NCBI RefSeq assembly: GCF_012222965.1
Contig: NZ_CP038241.1
Location: 434,001 to 498,000, forward strand
Direction: 5' to 3'
DNA: 64,000 nucleotides
DNA from: Allofrancisella inopinata
GTDB lineage: Bacteria; Pseudomonadota; Gammaproteobacteria; Francisellales; Francisellaceae
Shown: positions 18,762 through 29,498 of the stretch, in pieces
Position numbering within the stretch: the first letter of the stretch is position 1
How the letters are laid out: every line of letters starts with the position of its first letter
Notes under the pieces: model-generated
Database searches by the model: none
What the model saw: only the letters and a program-made list of their open reading frames with translations
What the model was told of the DNA's origin: nothing
Made by a program: the position numbers and the translations under genes

Positions 18762-19931
18762 ATGGTAGATAGTAATGAGTTGTTAGCTATTGGAACTGCT
18801 TTGGTTAAGACTGTTAGGAAATATATAAAGTATTCAGAAAATATAGATTCTCTTTACTCTGGTTATAAAAAAAATGGTTTTTATATAAGTAGGTTGTATA
18901 AATTCAGGGAGTTACGTAGCTTATCACCTTCTACACCTGAAGAAGAGGGCAGAGTTAGTTTAGAACTAGGTGTTGGCTATTGTGGAGAACTATCATTTGC
19001 TTGCTTATATATAGCACAAGGTTTAAAAAAAATAAAAGTAAATACATTTTATTTATCTTTTATGAACACTGCTGAACATGCGTTTATATTGGCTCATACT
19101 AGTTTAAAGTTATTCAATAGTACATCATCTCCAGAGTGGGTATATTACAAAGATAATTTTCATGAGTTATCAATCGATCCTGAGTTAAGCAACGCTGTTA
19201 TTATTGATCCATGGATCTATAAAGCTACAAAATTATCAAATTATTTAGAGCATCTGGAACATGCAGAATTGTTCCAAGTTGGAGATTTTTACGATAGCGT
19301 CATAATGTATGGGAGTGTTCATGTTACAATATCTCCGAAAAGTAAAATCACTAATATAAATGAGGATTATATAAACACGTTTGAATTTTTTTATAAAGAG
19401 CAAAAACAAAAATTAGATAATAAACGTGAATCTTTTGCTAGAGGTCGTAGATTTAGGAGTGTTAGAGAAAGTTTAGAATATAATATTCAGCAGTATCAGC
19501 TAACTAAGAGTTTTGAATGGCAAGTAGAGGAAGCTCGGGAATTAAAAAAGGTGGTTGAGACGTGTAAACGAAAAGTTTTGGAAATACTTGAAAAGTATTT
19601 AAAAACTGACCCTAATAAAGGTAAAATGTCTTTGAAGGCATTATTGTATCTTAATGGTAGACATCACATAGATCGTTCAAAATTGGTTTTAAAAGCGATA
19701 GATGGTTCGCAGAATATAGTTGATATGTTAGATATTTTAAACAAAGAAAAGAAGGCATTTGAAGTTGCTGATGTAAAGTATAGTGGAAAAGCTAAAATCG
19801 ATGAGCGTTGGACTAAAGATCCTGGGCAAATAAAAAATCGTCCTAAAGATTTAGAAAAATCAAAGTATTATCAAACTATTTGTGAGGCGATAAGAATTGC
19901 TAGCATATATTTCTCTGTTGCCTTACAATAA
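18762..19931 (+). CDS. paralogue of the 17285 protein, Cys-His-Asp pattern, no IQ motif
   Basis: A 389-residue protein starting MVDSNELLAIGTALVKTVRKYIKYSEN, nearly the same as its upstream neighbour. It keeps Cys74 (GVGYCGELSFACLYIAQG), His106 (AEHAFILAHTS) and Asp149 (VIIDPW), supporting these as functional residues. After about residue 225 the two proteins diverge. Here a Lys-rich coiled-coil-like segment replaces the IQ region, and the C-terminus is KSKYYQTICEAIRI, resembling the fragment at the window start. The leader is extremely AT-rich and lacks a clear ribosome site. Its stop codon nearly touches murF. Function unknown. Confidence 0.72.
   Translation: MVDSNELLAIGTALVKTVRKYIKYSENIDSLYSGYKKNGFYISRLYKFRELRSLSPSTPEEEGRVSLELGVGYCGELSFACLYIAQGLKKIKVNTFYLSFMNTAEHAFILAHTSLKLFNSTSSPEWVYYKDNFHELSIDPELSNAVIIDPWIYKATKLSNYLEHLEHAELFQVGDFYDSVIMYGSVHVTISPKSKITNINEDYINTFEFFYKEQKQKLDNKRESFARGRRFRSVRESLEYNIQQYQLTKSFEWQVEEARELKKVVETCKRKVLEILEKYLKTDPNKGKMSLKALLYLNGRHHIDRSKLVLKAIDGSQNIVDMLDILNKEKKAFEVADVKYSGKAKIDERWTKDPGQIKNRPKDLEKSKYYQTICEAIRIASIYFSVALQ
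19092..19280 (+). repeat. near-identical block shared with 17621-17806
   Basis: Second copy of the conserved block; it differs from the first by an extra in-frame serine codon (TCA) and one base near the end (AATTGTTCC against AATTATTCC). The low divergence contrasts with the flanking coding sequence. Confidence 0.85.
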
Positions 19932-19960
19932 TGTTATTTGAAGGTTTTTTATTAATAGGT

Positions 19961-21331
19961 ATGATCACTTCTTTAAAAGATTTAGCAATTCAAGCAGGAT
20001 TCGAGTATATAGGAAAAGACGTTCAAATAAAAAACATTGTAATTAATTCAAATGATATTAAGCAAGATGGTTTGTTTGTCGCAATAGTGGCAAATAGGGA
20101 TGGTCATGATTTTATTCCTCAGGCTATCGTAAATGGTGCAAAAGCGTTATTAGTTTCTAAAAAGCAAAATACAGATGTTCCACAAATAGTGTGTGAAAAT
20201 ACTATCCGTGGCTTACGTAAGCTTGCTAAGGAGTACCGTAAATCGTTAAAAATGCCAATAATCTCGCTAACAGGCAGTTGTGGTAAGACTACAGTAAAAG
20301 AGATGATAGTAGCTTTACTAAGTGATAAGAAGGTTCACTTTACTAAGGGTAATTTAAATAATTATCTTGGGGTACCAATGACTATTTTAGAAACACCTCA
20401 AGATGCAGATTTTGCAGTAATTGAGGCTGGTACTAATGTGGGTGGTGAGATTAAAGCAGCTGCTGAAATTATTCAACCAGATGTAGCGATGATCACAAAC
20501 GTTGGAGCTTCACATTTAGAAAATTTGAAAAGTTTAGATGGTGTAATGGCAGAAAAGGGTGAACTCTTAAAAGTAACACCACAAAAAGGCTATTGTATAG
20601 TAAATCTTGACGATGAGAGAATATCTAAATATGTATCTGTCTTAGACTGTAAAAAAATCACTTGCTCTATGTTTAATCAAATGGCAGATATTTACATAAA
20701 AGGATATGATCTTATCCAAGACACCTATAAGGTTAAACTTAGTATCTTTAGTAAAGAATATGAATATTTTCTTCCAGCTATAGGTAAACACAATTTATTT
20801 AATAGTGTATTAGCTATTGCTAGTGTAGTTGCTGCAGGAGTTGATCCAAAAGATTTTCTTAAAAATACTAGTAAAATTATTAATTATAAAGGTAGATTTT
20901 GTATAGAGAAATTAAGTGAAAAGTTAATTCTGGTAGATGATACATATAACGCTAGTGTTGCTGCAGTAAAAGCAGCTATTGAAGATTTAGCAGAGTTTGA
21001 TGGAAAAAAGATTTTAGCTATCAGTTCGATGAAGGAGCTTGGTAACGAGGCAGAAAATTATCACCGGCAGATGGGGCAGTGGCTACAAGAGGCAAAGTTT
21101 GATAGAGTTTTTTTATATGGTGATAACAGTTTACTAGAAATTGCTCTTAGCCAAATTCAAAGTGAAAATGTTAAACTTTATGAGACAAAAGAAGAACTAA
21201 AAAAGGATTTAGAACAAGTCCTTAAGCTTTATAATGACGTAGCTACAAAAGTCATAGTTAAAGGTGCTAGAAGTTATGAGATGGAAGAAATAGCACAAGC
21301 TGTAAGGGGTTTTATACCAATTCCAACATAA
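19961..21331 (+). CDS. murF: UDP-N-acetylmuramoyl-tripeptide--D-alanyl-D-alanine ligase
   Basis: Adds D-Ala-D-Ala to the UDP-MurNAc-tripeptide in cytosolic peptidoglycan precursor synthesis. I prefer the start at 19961 (MITSLKDLAIQAGF) over the ATG at 19931, which overlaps the previous stop and adds a hydrophobic decapeptide. The 456 residues contain the Mur ligase ATP loop SLTGSCGKTTVKE, NNYLGVPMT, EAGTNVGGEI and VDDTYNASVAAVKAAI. The last codons and stop fall inside the short repeat that recurs near 51.9 and 58.7 kb. Confidence 0.95.
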   Translation: MITSLKDLAIQAGFEYIGKDVQIKNIVINSNDIKQDGLFVAIVANRDGHDFIPQAIVNGAKALLVSKKQNTDVPQIVCENTIRGLRKLAKEYRKSLKMPIISLTGSCGKTTVKEMIVALLSDKKVHFTKGNLNNYLGVPMTILETPQDADFAVIEAGTNVGGEIKAAAEIIQPDVAMITNVGASHLENLKSLDGVMAEKGELLKVTPQKGYCIVNLDDERISKYVSVLDCKKITCSMFNQMADIYIKGYDLIQDTYKVKLSIFSKEYEYFLPAIGKHNLFNSVLAIASVVAAGVDPKDFLKNTSKIINYKGRFCIEKLSEKLILVDDTYNASVAAVKAAIEDLAEFDGKKILAISSMKELGNEAENYHRQMGQWLQEAKFDRVFLYGDNSLLEIALSQIQSENVKLYETKEELKKDLEQVLKLYNDVATKVIVKGARSYEMEEIAQAVRGFIPIPT

Positions 21332-21370
21332 ATTGGTGCATTTATCACAAAGGAGTTTATTACTAATTTA
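21314..21370 (+). repeat. 57-bp repeat, copy A, at the murF 3' end
   Basis: Matches 58683-58739 with three mismatches in 57 bases. The core includes ACCAATT-8 nt-AATTGGT, a perfect 7-bp hairpin. It begins within the last murF codons and continues into the murF-lpxH gap. A reverse-orientation partial copy lies at 51886-51924. The location at a gene end suggests either a terminator-like element or an integration (att) site. Confidence 0.75.
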
Positions 21371-21398
21371 GTGATTATTTAGAGGTAGAACGGCTATA

Positions 21399-22115
21399 TT
21401 AAACAAAACTAGAAATTTGGACTATCTCACCAACTGTAGAAATTTTTATATAATTACCTGTTTTAAACCAGTCTCCTAGTACGTATCTGGTGTGGTCTTT
21501 TTCTTTGTGAATAGCCATTCTGTGAGTGTGGCCATGGATTACAATGTTGCAATCTTTTCGATATTTTTCTATTCCTATTGATGTGATATCTATATTTGGT
21601 TGTCTACGATTTTTCACATAGCTATGGCTTCTTACATTTTTGGCAGTTCTTTCCCTTAAGAATAATGGTAACCTTCGAAATAGAAATCTTAAAGGCTTAT
21701 TATAAGCAATCCATTTACGGTAGGTTTGGTAGCTTTTATCACCAGTACAAAATAAATCACCATGAGAAAAAAGAATTTTTTTATCAGCAATGTTTAGATA
21801 ATAAGGATCTTTAATTATAGTTACACCACTGTATTTTGCAAATTTTTTGCCAATCAGAAAATCGCGATTACCATGCATGAAATATATTTTTAAGCCTTTA
21901 TCGCTAGCTTGTTTTAGCCACGTTGTGATTTGATGATAAAACTTGTCTTTGTGATTATCGCCTATCCAATAATCAAAAAAATCTCCTAGTATGAAAAGAA
22001 TATTTTCATTTGATAATATTTTATCAAGGAATTTTTTGAAAATATTAGCCTGTTCACTATGATGAGCATTCAGATGTAAATCAGCTATTATATATATATC
22101 TTTGTTATGATCCAT
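21399..22115 (-). CDS. lpxH: UDP-2,3-diacylglucosamine hydrolase
   Basis: Cleaves the pyrophosphate of UDP-2,3-diacylglucosamine to make lipid X in lipid A synthesis at the inner-membrane face. Start: the ATG at 22115 (MDHNKDIYIIADLHL) is better than the in-frame GTG at 22124. The 238 residues have the calcineurin-like phosphoesterase motifs DLHL, GDFFDYWIGD, HGNRDFLIG, FSHGD and HGHTH. It overlaps the pyrE stop by 11 nt, so translation is likely coupled. Confidence 0.95.
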   Translation of the reverse strand: MDHNKDIYIIADLHLNAHHSEQANIFKKFLDKILSNENILFILGDFFDYWIGDNHKDKFYHQITTWLKQASDKGLKIYFMHGNRDFLIGKKFAKYSGVTIIKDPYYLNIADKKILFSHGDLFCTGDKSYQTYRKWIAYNKPLRFLFRRLPLFLRERTAKNVRSHSYVKNRRQPNIDITSIGIEKYRKDCNIVIHGHTHRMAIHKEKDHTRYVLGDWFKTGNYIKISTVGEIVQISSFV

Positions 22116-22731
22116 ATTTTTCACGATAGTTTTTAAACTTATTGATCACTTTGTCATTAAGCTTTTCTTTAACATACTCAAATATACTATCAAAGTTAGT
22201 AACAGCTAAAACTGGGATACCGAAGTCTTGGGAGATTTTTTTTGTAGCTGAAATATTGCTGTCCTTGGCTTTCTCTTGACGGTCTATTGATAACACAACC
22301 CCAGTGATTGTAGCATTTATATTTTTTAACTTATTATAAGACTCATAAAACGCAGTTCCAGCAGTCATTACGTCATCTACAAGTAGAACGTTTTTATTTG
22401 TCATATCTGCACCTACAAAAACCCCGCCTTCACCATGATCTTTTGCTTCTTTGCGGTCAAAAGCATATGGCATATCTATGTTGTATTTAACAGCTAAGAC
22501 AGTTGATATAGCTGCTACCAGAGGTATTCCCTTATATGCAGGGCCAAATAAAATATCATATTTTATATTATTTTTAGCTATTAGCTGTGCGTAATAATCC
22601 GCTAGAGTTGCAAGTTGGCTGCCAGTATTAAATAACCCAGCATTAAAAAAATACGGACTAACTCTGCCTGATTTGAGGGTAAACTCGCCAAATTTAAGGA
22701 CTTGGTTTTTGAGTGCAAAATCAATAAACAC
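22105..22731 (-). CDS. pyrE: orotate phosphoribosyltransferase
   Basis: Joins orotate to PRPP to make OMP in pyrimidine synthesis. The 208 residues contain FGPAYKGIPL, the PRPP loop VLLVDDVMTAGTAFYE, FDRKEAKDHGEGG (the catalytic flexible loop) and YFFNAGLFNTG. It overlaps lpxH downstream. 184 nt separate it from the next minus-strand gene upstream. Confidence 0.96.
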   Translation of the reverse strand: MFIDFALKNQVLKFGEFTLKSGRVSPYFFNAGLFNTGSQLATLADYYAQLIAKNNIKYDILFGPAYKGIPLVAAISTVLAVKYNIDMPYAFDRKEAKDHGEGGVFVGADMTNKNVLLVDDVMTAGTAFYESYNKLKNINATITGVVLSIDRQEKAKDSNISATKKISQDFGIPVLAVTNFDSIFEYVKEKLNDKVINKFKNYREKYGS

Positions 22732-22915
22732 TTTACTTTTCTCAAGTATTTAATAGTTGCTTATAAGTATAAATAATAATTTACAGAATACTAGTAATAA
22801 CTGTGTATACGGCATGGCAATTGCATTAAAAAAAGAGTAGAAATTACGAATGTATATGGTGTTTAAAGCAATTAGCGTCAGATATGGTTTTAGCTATTAC
22901 AAATGAGTTTCACAG

Positions 22916-24316
22916 TTAAAAGTTTTCCATTAAAACGCTTGATACATATAGTTTAGTATCAACTAATTTATTCAAATATCTAACACTCCCTGAATTTCGA
23001 ATGACTTCAATTTCATTATCTATAATCTTTATCACATTTTGTATAGAAGTTTGTTGTTGAATACTATTTAACATCGAATTAGCTCTATCTTTATAAGATT
23101 TCCATGATAGAGTTTTTATATCAAGATACTCTTGAATGTGTGCTAAACATACTTGTTTAACTTTTGGTAAGTTAAAGTTGAAAATTTTATTATTAAGTTG
23201 ATCAACCGCTTTAAGTTTATTAAAGTTTAGGTTAGCTTCACAAGTTATATTTTCTTTTCTAATCAATCCCCAAATAGTGATGCTGTCATGTTCACCATCA
23301 TTAAGGTCATCATGATATAATACATGCTTATCGTTTCCTGTATATAGTTTGCGCCATCTGTAACTATGAGTAATACTATTGTAACTTATATTACTATTAG
23401 CGTCAGATTTCCAAAATTTACCATTTTGGTCGGACATTACATATTCGCTATGTCCCGGACCTTCTTTCATAGTGGTCCTTATAAAAACTCCACCATTAAA
23501 CTTTCCACTTGTGAGTGCTAAGATTGCATTTTCAGTAGTAGACAATCTAGGATCTAATACTACTTCTTGTATAGTAAACCATTTTTCTAAAAAGCTAGAA
23601 GTTAAATATTCACTCCTTAAATAACCAAAAGATGCTATTTTTTTATCATTACGGTTTAAAAGTATACCATTTGTTTCCAACGCAGCACAAATAGCACTAT
23701 TACTACATAACATTCTACCTGGGTTATTGATAGAAGCATATTGACTAGCTTGTTTCATTGTTAGTTTTGATACGTTTGTCGTTGATGCATGCTGGATAAA
23801 TTTTTCCTGAAGTTTATTGATTGTTGCTGAAATAGCAATCAAACTATTCTCTTTTAAAATCTGTTTAACATTTTCTAAGTGAGCTTGAAAGAGAGTGGTA
23901 TTATACTCATCAGATTTAAGTGGTTGTTGTTGCATATTAGCTATTGATAGCTTAGCCAGGGTATTTACATTTTCAACGATAAAAGTACAAGTTTCTCTTT
24001 TCATTTTAGATAAGTGTAAATTATCAGAAATTTTAGGAATAGTACTTAGATACTTAGATTTAAATTCTGCTTGTTCTGTAAACTTAAGATAGTCTGTTAA
24101 AATGTTTATAGCTTTTATTTTTAATTCCTTTTCCATTGAACATATTATATCCATATTTGTAATGCCGGTAATAAAACTCTTCCTAACGTAAAAAGTTGTT
24201 AAAAAGTCTTTCTTAAAAGATCTTATAGGCTCACATAGCTTATCTTCTTTATCTAAGAGTTTGACCAAACCTTCATTAAACGCAAGATATGCTTTAATAT
24301 ATTGCTTAAAATCCAT
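22916..24316 (-). CDS. unrecognised effector-like protein with possible Cys-His-Asp triad
   Basis: No family recognised for this 466-residue, soluble, Lys/Asn-rich protein. The first 190 residues look helical. Then come PGRMLCSNSAICAAL (Cys204/Cys210), EGPGHSEYVMSDQNGKFW (His289) and KSDANSNISY (Asp305). The His-16-residue-Asp-x-Asn layout resembles the C58 (YopT/AvrPphB) papain-like proteases, whose catalytic Asp sits in a D-P-N type motif. It has no signal peptide or membrane segment. It is a single gene between pyrE and mpl, on the minus strand, with a very AT-rich upstream region. A secreted cysteine protease/transferase is a hypothesis; it is not a paralogue of the 17-20 kb pair. Confidence 0.65.
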   Translation of the reverse strand: MDFKQYIKAYLAFNEGLVKLLDKEDKLCEPIRSFKKDFLTTFYVRKSFITGITNMDIICSMEKELKIKAINILTDYLKFTEQAEFKSKYLSTIPKISDNLHLSKMKRETCTFIVENVNTLAKLSIANMQQQPLKSDEYNTTLFQAHLENVKQILKENSLIAISATINKLQEKFIQHASTTNVSKLTMKQASQYASINNPGRMLCSNSAICAALETNGILLNRNDKKIASFGYLRSEYLTSSFLEKWFTIQEVVLDPRLSTTENAILALTSGKFNGGVFIRTTMKEGPGHSEYVMSDQNGKFWKSDANSNISYNSITHSYRWRKLYTGNDKHVLYHDDLNDGEHDSITIWGLIRKENITCEANLNFNKLKAVDQLNNKIFNFNLPKVKQVCLAHIQEYLDIKTLSWKSYKDRANSMLNSIQQQTSIQNVIKIIDNEIEVIRNSGSVRYLNKLVDTKLYVSSVLMENF

Positions 24317-24662
24317 AATATTGTTTTTCCTTATGCATTATTTCTTATCTCCTAAATTATAATTATTTTTGTTATACAAAAATGTAGTTATAATATACGT
24401 ATTAAAGACGTAATATCATATATGTTTTTTTTAATAAAATGAGTGAATTTTTGATAGAAATAACGCAAGCTTTTAATATGTAATTACTTTTATTTTATGC
24501 TATTTCGAAATGAAATTTTCTCATACTTGTCAGTTTTCTTTAACGTAATCATACTGTTACCACCCATCTAATTCCAGCGTGGACAGTCCCATAGTAGCTG
24601 TATATTTAAAAACTATAAGCTGATATAATCGGTAGTAATCTTTGTGATTTATTTTTAAAAAA
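24317..24662 (+). other. AT-rich divergent promoter region
   Basis: No convincing gene. It separates the minus-strand Cys-His-Asp gene from mpl. A TATAAT box at 24624-24629 is suitably placed for mpl. A GC-richer patch near 24555-24600 stands out from the surroundings and may be a remnant of inserted DNA. A 25-codon minus-strand ORF there is too short to call. Confidence 0.4.
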
Positions 24663-24665
24663 TTG

Positions 24666-26039
24666 ATGTCTAAACATATCCATATCTTAGGAATTTGCGG
24701 GACTTTTATGGGTTCATTAGCTATATTAGCTAAGCAAAAAGGTTATAAAGTTACTGGTTCTGATACTAACGTTTATCCTCCAATGAGTACTTATCTTGAG
24801 TCACAGGCAATAGAAATTATTCAAGGTTTTGATTGTTCACAATTAGAGGCAAAACCTGATGAGATTATTATCGGTAATGTTATGAAAAGAGGCTTGCCAA
24901 TAATAGAAAAAATTTTAGATGAAAAATTAAACTATTTCTCTGGGCCCGAGTGGCTTTACCATAACATATTAAAATATAAAAAGGTTATCGCCATAGCAGG
25001 AACTCATGGTAAAACTACTACTACTACTATGACTATCAAAATTCTAGAACAGGCCGGTTTTAATCCAAGTTTCCTTGTTGGAGGAATTAGTGGGGATTTT
25101 GGTGTTTCATCAAGGTATACAGATTCAGAATATTTTGTTATTGAAGCAGATGAGTATGATACAGCCTTTTTTGATAAACGCTCTAAGTTGATTCATTATG
25201 ACCCTAATATTTTAGTGATAAATAATATTGAATATGATCATGCTGATATTTTCAAAGACATTGATGCTATCTATTGGCAGTTTCACCAGCTTATTAGAAA
25301 AATGCCAGCTAGTGCAAGTATCATCTATAATGCTTCTGATGTAAATGTACAAAAAATAATAGATATGGGATGCTGGTCAAATACTGTTGCTGCTAACTCA
25401 AAATTAGGTTTCTATATTTCAGAACACTCTAATGATTATTCTAAGTTTACGCTGGTTTCAAATAGTAGTGATAAAGTAGAAATTTCTTGGAATTTTATTG
25501 GTGAGCATAATGCTTTAAACGCATTGAGTGCTTATGCTGTAGCTAAACAGCTTAATATATCTAATAACGATATTAAGCATGCTTTAGAGAACTTTAAAGG
25601 TGTGAAAAGACGCTTGGAAGTTTTATGTAAAAAAGAAGGTATTGTTTTATACGATGATTTTGCACACCACCCAACATCTATAAAACTAACTTTAGAAGCT
25701 GTACGCAATAAAAATCCACAAGCTTATATAATTGCTCTAATAGATCCACGATCTAACACTATGAAACAAGGAAATAATAAAGAAAACTTACCTAACGCAA
25801 TACTAAAAGCAGATAAGGTTTTATTATATGATCATGCTTTATTAAAATGGGATGCAAACGAACTCTTAAAAGATAGTACAAAAGTTGATTTTATTAAAAA
25901 TATAGAAGAGTTTATGGATGTAATAGGATCTTTAGTAATCCAAAAAAGTAAAGATATAGAAATAGTTATGATGAGTAATGGTTCTTTTGATGGATTAAGA
26001 GAAAAACTTGTAAAATTTTTGGAAAGTTATAATGAGTGA
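24666..26039 (+). CDS. mpl: UDP-MurNAc:L-Ala-gamma-D-Glu-meso-DAP ligase
   Basis: Recycles murein tripeptide by ligating it to UDP-MurNAc. The ATG at 24666 (MSKHIHILGICG) is preferred over the TTG one codon upstream. The 457 residues show HILGICGTFMG (Mpl-type first motif), the ATP loop AIAGTHGKTTTT, EADEYDTAFFDKRSK (typical of Mpl) and DDFAHHPTSIKLTLEAV. It overlaps rlmB by 8 nt. Confidence 0.95.
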   Translation: MSKHIHILGICGTFMGSLAILAKQKGYKVTGSDTNVYPPMSTYLESQAIEIIQGFDCSQLEAKPDEIIIGNVMKRGLPIIEKILDEKLNYFSGPEWLYHNILKYKKVIAIAGTHGKTTTTTMTIKILEQAGFNPSFLVGGISGDFGVSSRYTDSEYFVIEADEYDTAFFDKRSKLIHYDPNILVINNIEYDHADIFKDIDAIYWQFHQLIRKMPASASIIYNASDVNVQKIIDMGCWSNTVAANSKLGFYISEHSNDYSKFTLVSNSSDKVEISWNFIGEHNALNALSAYAVAKQLNISNNDIKHALENFKGVKRRLEVLCKKEGIVLYDDFAHHPTSIKLTLEAVRNKNPQAYIIALIDPRSNTMKQGNNKENLPNAILKADKVLLYDHALLKWDANELLKDSTKVDFIKNIEEFMDVIGSLVIQKSKDIEIVMMSNGSFDGLREKLVKFLESYNE

Positions 26040-26772
26040 TTTAGTATATGGAATCCATGCTGTAGAAAGTTTGGTAAAAGCACATCAAGCAAAAGAGTTG
26101 CTTGTATTACAAAAGCAAAGCTTAAATGCTAAATTATCTCAGATTATAGATGAAGCTAAAGCTTTAGGTATAGAGATTACATTTTTAAGTAGTATTAAAG
26201 ATTTGCCAAGCCGTATTAAAAAAGATGCAAACCACCAAAATATTTTTGCTATTGAAAGGTCTAACTTAAGAACATATAGTGAGAACGATATTCCTAACTT
26301 ATTGCTAGAGAGTGAAAAACCTTTCATTTTAGTGCTTGATAGTGTTCAAGATCCACATAATTTTGGTGCTTGTATCCGTAGTGCTCATTCAGCTGGCGTG
26401 GATTTTATAGTGGTTCCTAAAGACAATAGTGCACCTGTAAATGCTACGGTTAAAAAAGTAGCTTGTGGAGCTGTTGAACATACTAAAATTGTTGTGGTTA
26501 CAAATTTAGCTAGAGCTATAGAAAAGCTTAAAAACCAAGGAGTGTGGGTGGTAGGTTTAGCAGGTGAAGCTAGTGATAGTTTGTATGACATGAATTTAAA
26601 TGATCCAATAGCTATAGTAGCAGGTGCAGAAGGCAGTGGCATGCGACAACGCACAAAAACTAGTTGTGACTTTTTAGCAAAGTTACCGATGTTTGGTAAA
26701 GTTTCTAGTTTGAATGTTTCGGTAGCTACAGGTGTAGCCTTATATGAAACAGTAAGGCAAAGGACTGGTTGA
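26032..26772 (+). CDS. rlmB: 23S rRNA (guanosine-2'-O-)-methyltransferase
   Basis: SPOUT methyltransferase acting on G2251 of 23S rRNA in E. coli. The 246 residues have an N-terminal substrate-binding domain (VYGIHAVESLV) and the SpoU knot motifs DSVQDPHNFGACIRSAHSAG, IVAGAEGSGM and LNVSVATGVALYE. The start overlaps the mpl stop, so the genes are translationally coupled. Specificity for G2251 is inferred from the family. Confidence 0.93.
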   Translation: MSDLVYGIHAVESLVKAHQAKELLVLQKQSLNAKLSQIIDEAKALGIEITFLSSIKDLPSRIKKDANHQNIFAIERSNLRTYSENDIPNLLLESEKPFILVLDSVQDPHNFGACIRSAHSAGVDFIVVPKDNSAPVNATVKKVACGAVEHTKIVVVTNLARAIEKLKNQGVWVVGLAGEASDSLYDMNLNDPIAIVAGAEGSGMRQRTKTSCDFLAKLPMFGKVSSLNVSVATGVALYETVRQRTG

Positions 26773-26865
26773 AAAAATCATCATGTACAGAGATCGATCT
26801 GTAACACTTAGCTTTTAGGGCTGATATAAGATATAATTTAGCTCAAACCGTCTGAAAATATAAAA

Positions 26866-27219
26866 ATGGCTATGAAAATTTATCATAACCCGAAATGTTC
26901 AAAATCACGTCAAGCTAAACAGATTTTAGATAAACAAGATGTAAACTATGATGAACATTTATACTTGGATAATCCATTGTCAATAGAAGAGTTAAAAGGT
27001 TTACTTAAAAAACTTAAACTTTCTATAAGAGATATTATCCGCACAAAAGAAGAACTTTGGAAAGAAAGCTTTAAAGATAATGAATACTCCGAAGATCAAA
27101 TAATAGAAATAGTAGCTAAAAATCCAAGACTGCTAGAAAGACCAATTATTGAGCATAAAGATTTTGCCGTTGTAGCAAGATCAGAGGATAAGATTGCTGA
27201 AATGTTAAATACTTACTAG
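26866..27219 (+). CDS. arsC: ArsC/YfgD-type reductase-family protein
   Basis: 117-residue thioredoxin-fold protein of the glutaredoxin-dependent ArsC family. The active-site motif is NPKCSKSRQAKQIL (one Cys, then Ser in the C-x2-S position); NPRLLERPI is the second family signature. No arsenical operon surrounds it (no arsR or arsB), so a housekeeping YfgD-like role is as likely as arsenate reduction. A second Met lies two codons inside, so the start may be 26872. Confidence 0.88.
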   Translation: MAMKIYHNPKCSKSRQAKQILDKQDVNYDEHLYLDNPLSIEELKGLLKKLKLSIRDIIRTKEELWKESFKDNEYSEDQIIEIVAKNPRLLERPIIEHKDFAVVARSEDKIAEMLNTY

Positions 27220-27230
27220 TTTTATGCTAG

Positions 27231-29486
<2,256 letters not shown>

Positions 29487-29498
29487 AGGAAATATATA

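Noticed and set aside
19931-19960. Upstream ATG for murF overlapping the previous stop (TAATG)
   Set aside because: Adds a hydrophobic decapeptide not expected in MurF; MITSLKDLA at 19961 fits the family start. Coupled translation remains possible.
26866-27219. An arsenic-resistance operon around the arsC-like gene
   Set aside because: Neighbours are rlmB and icd; no arsR or arsB is present.
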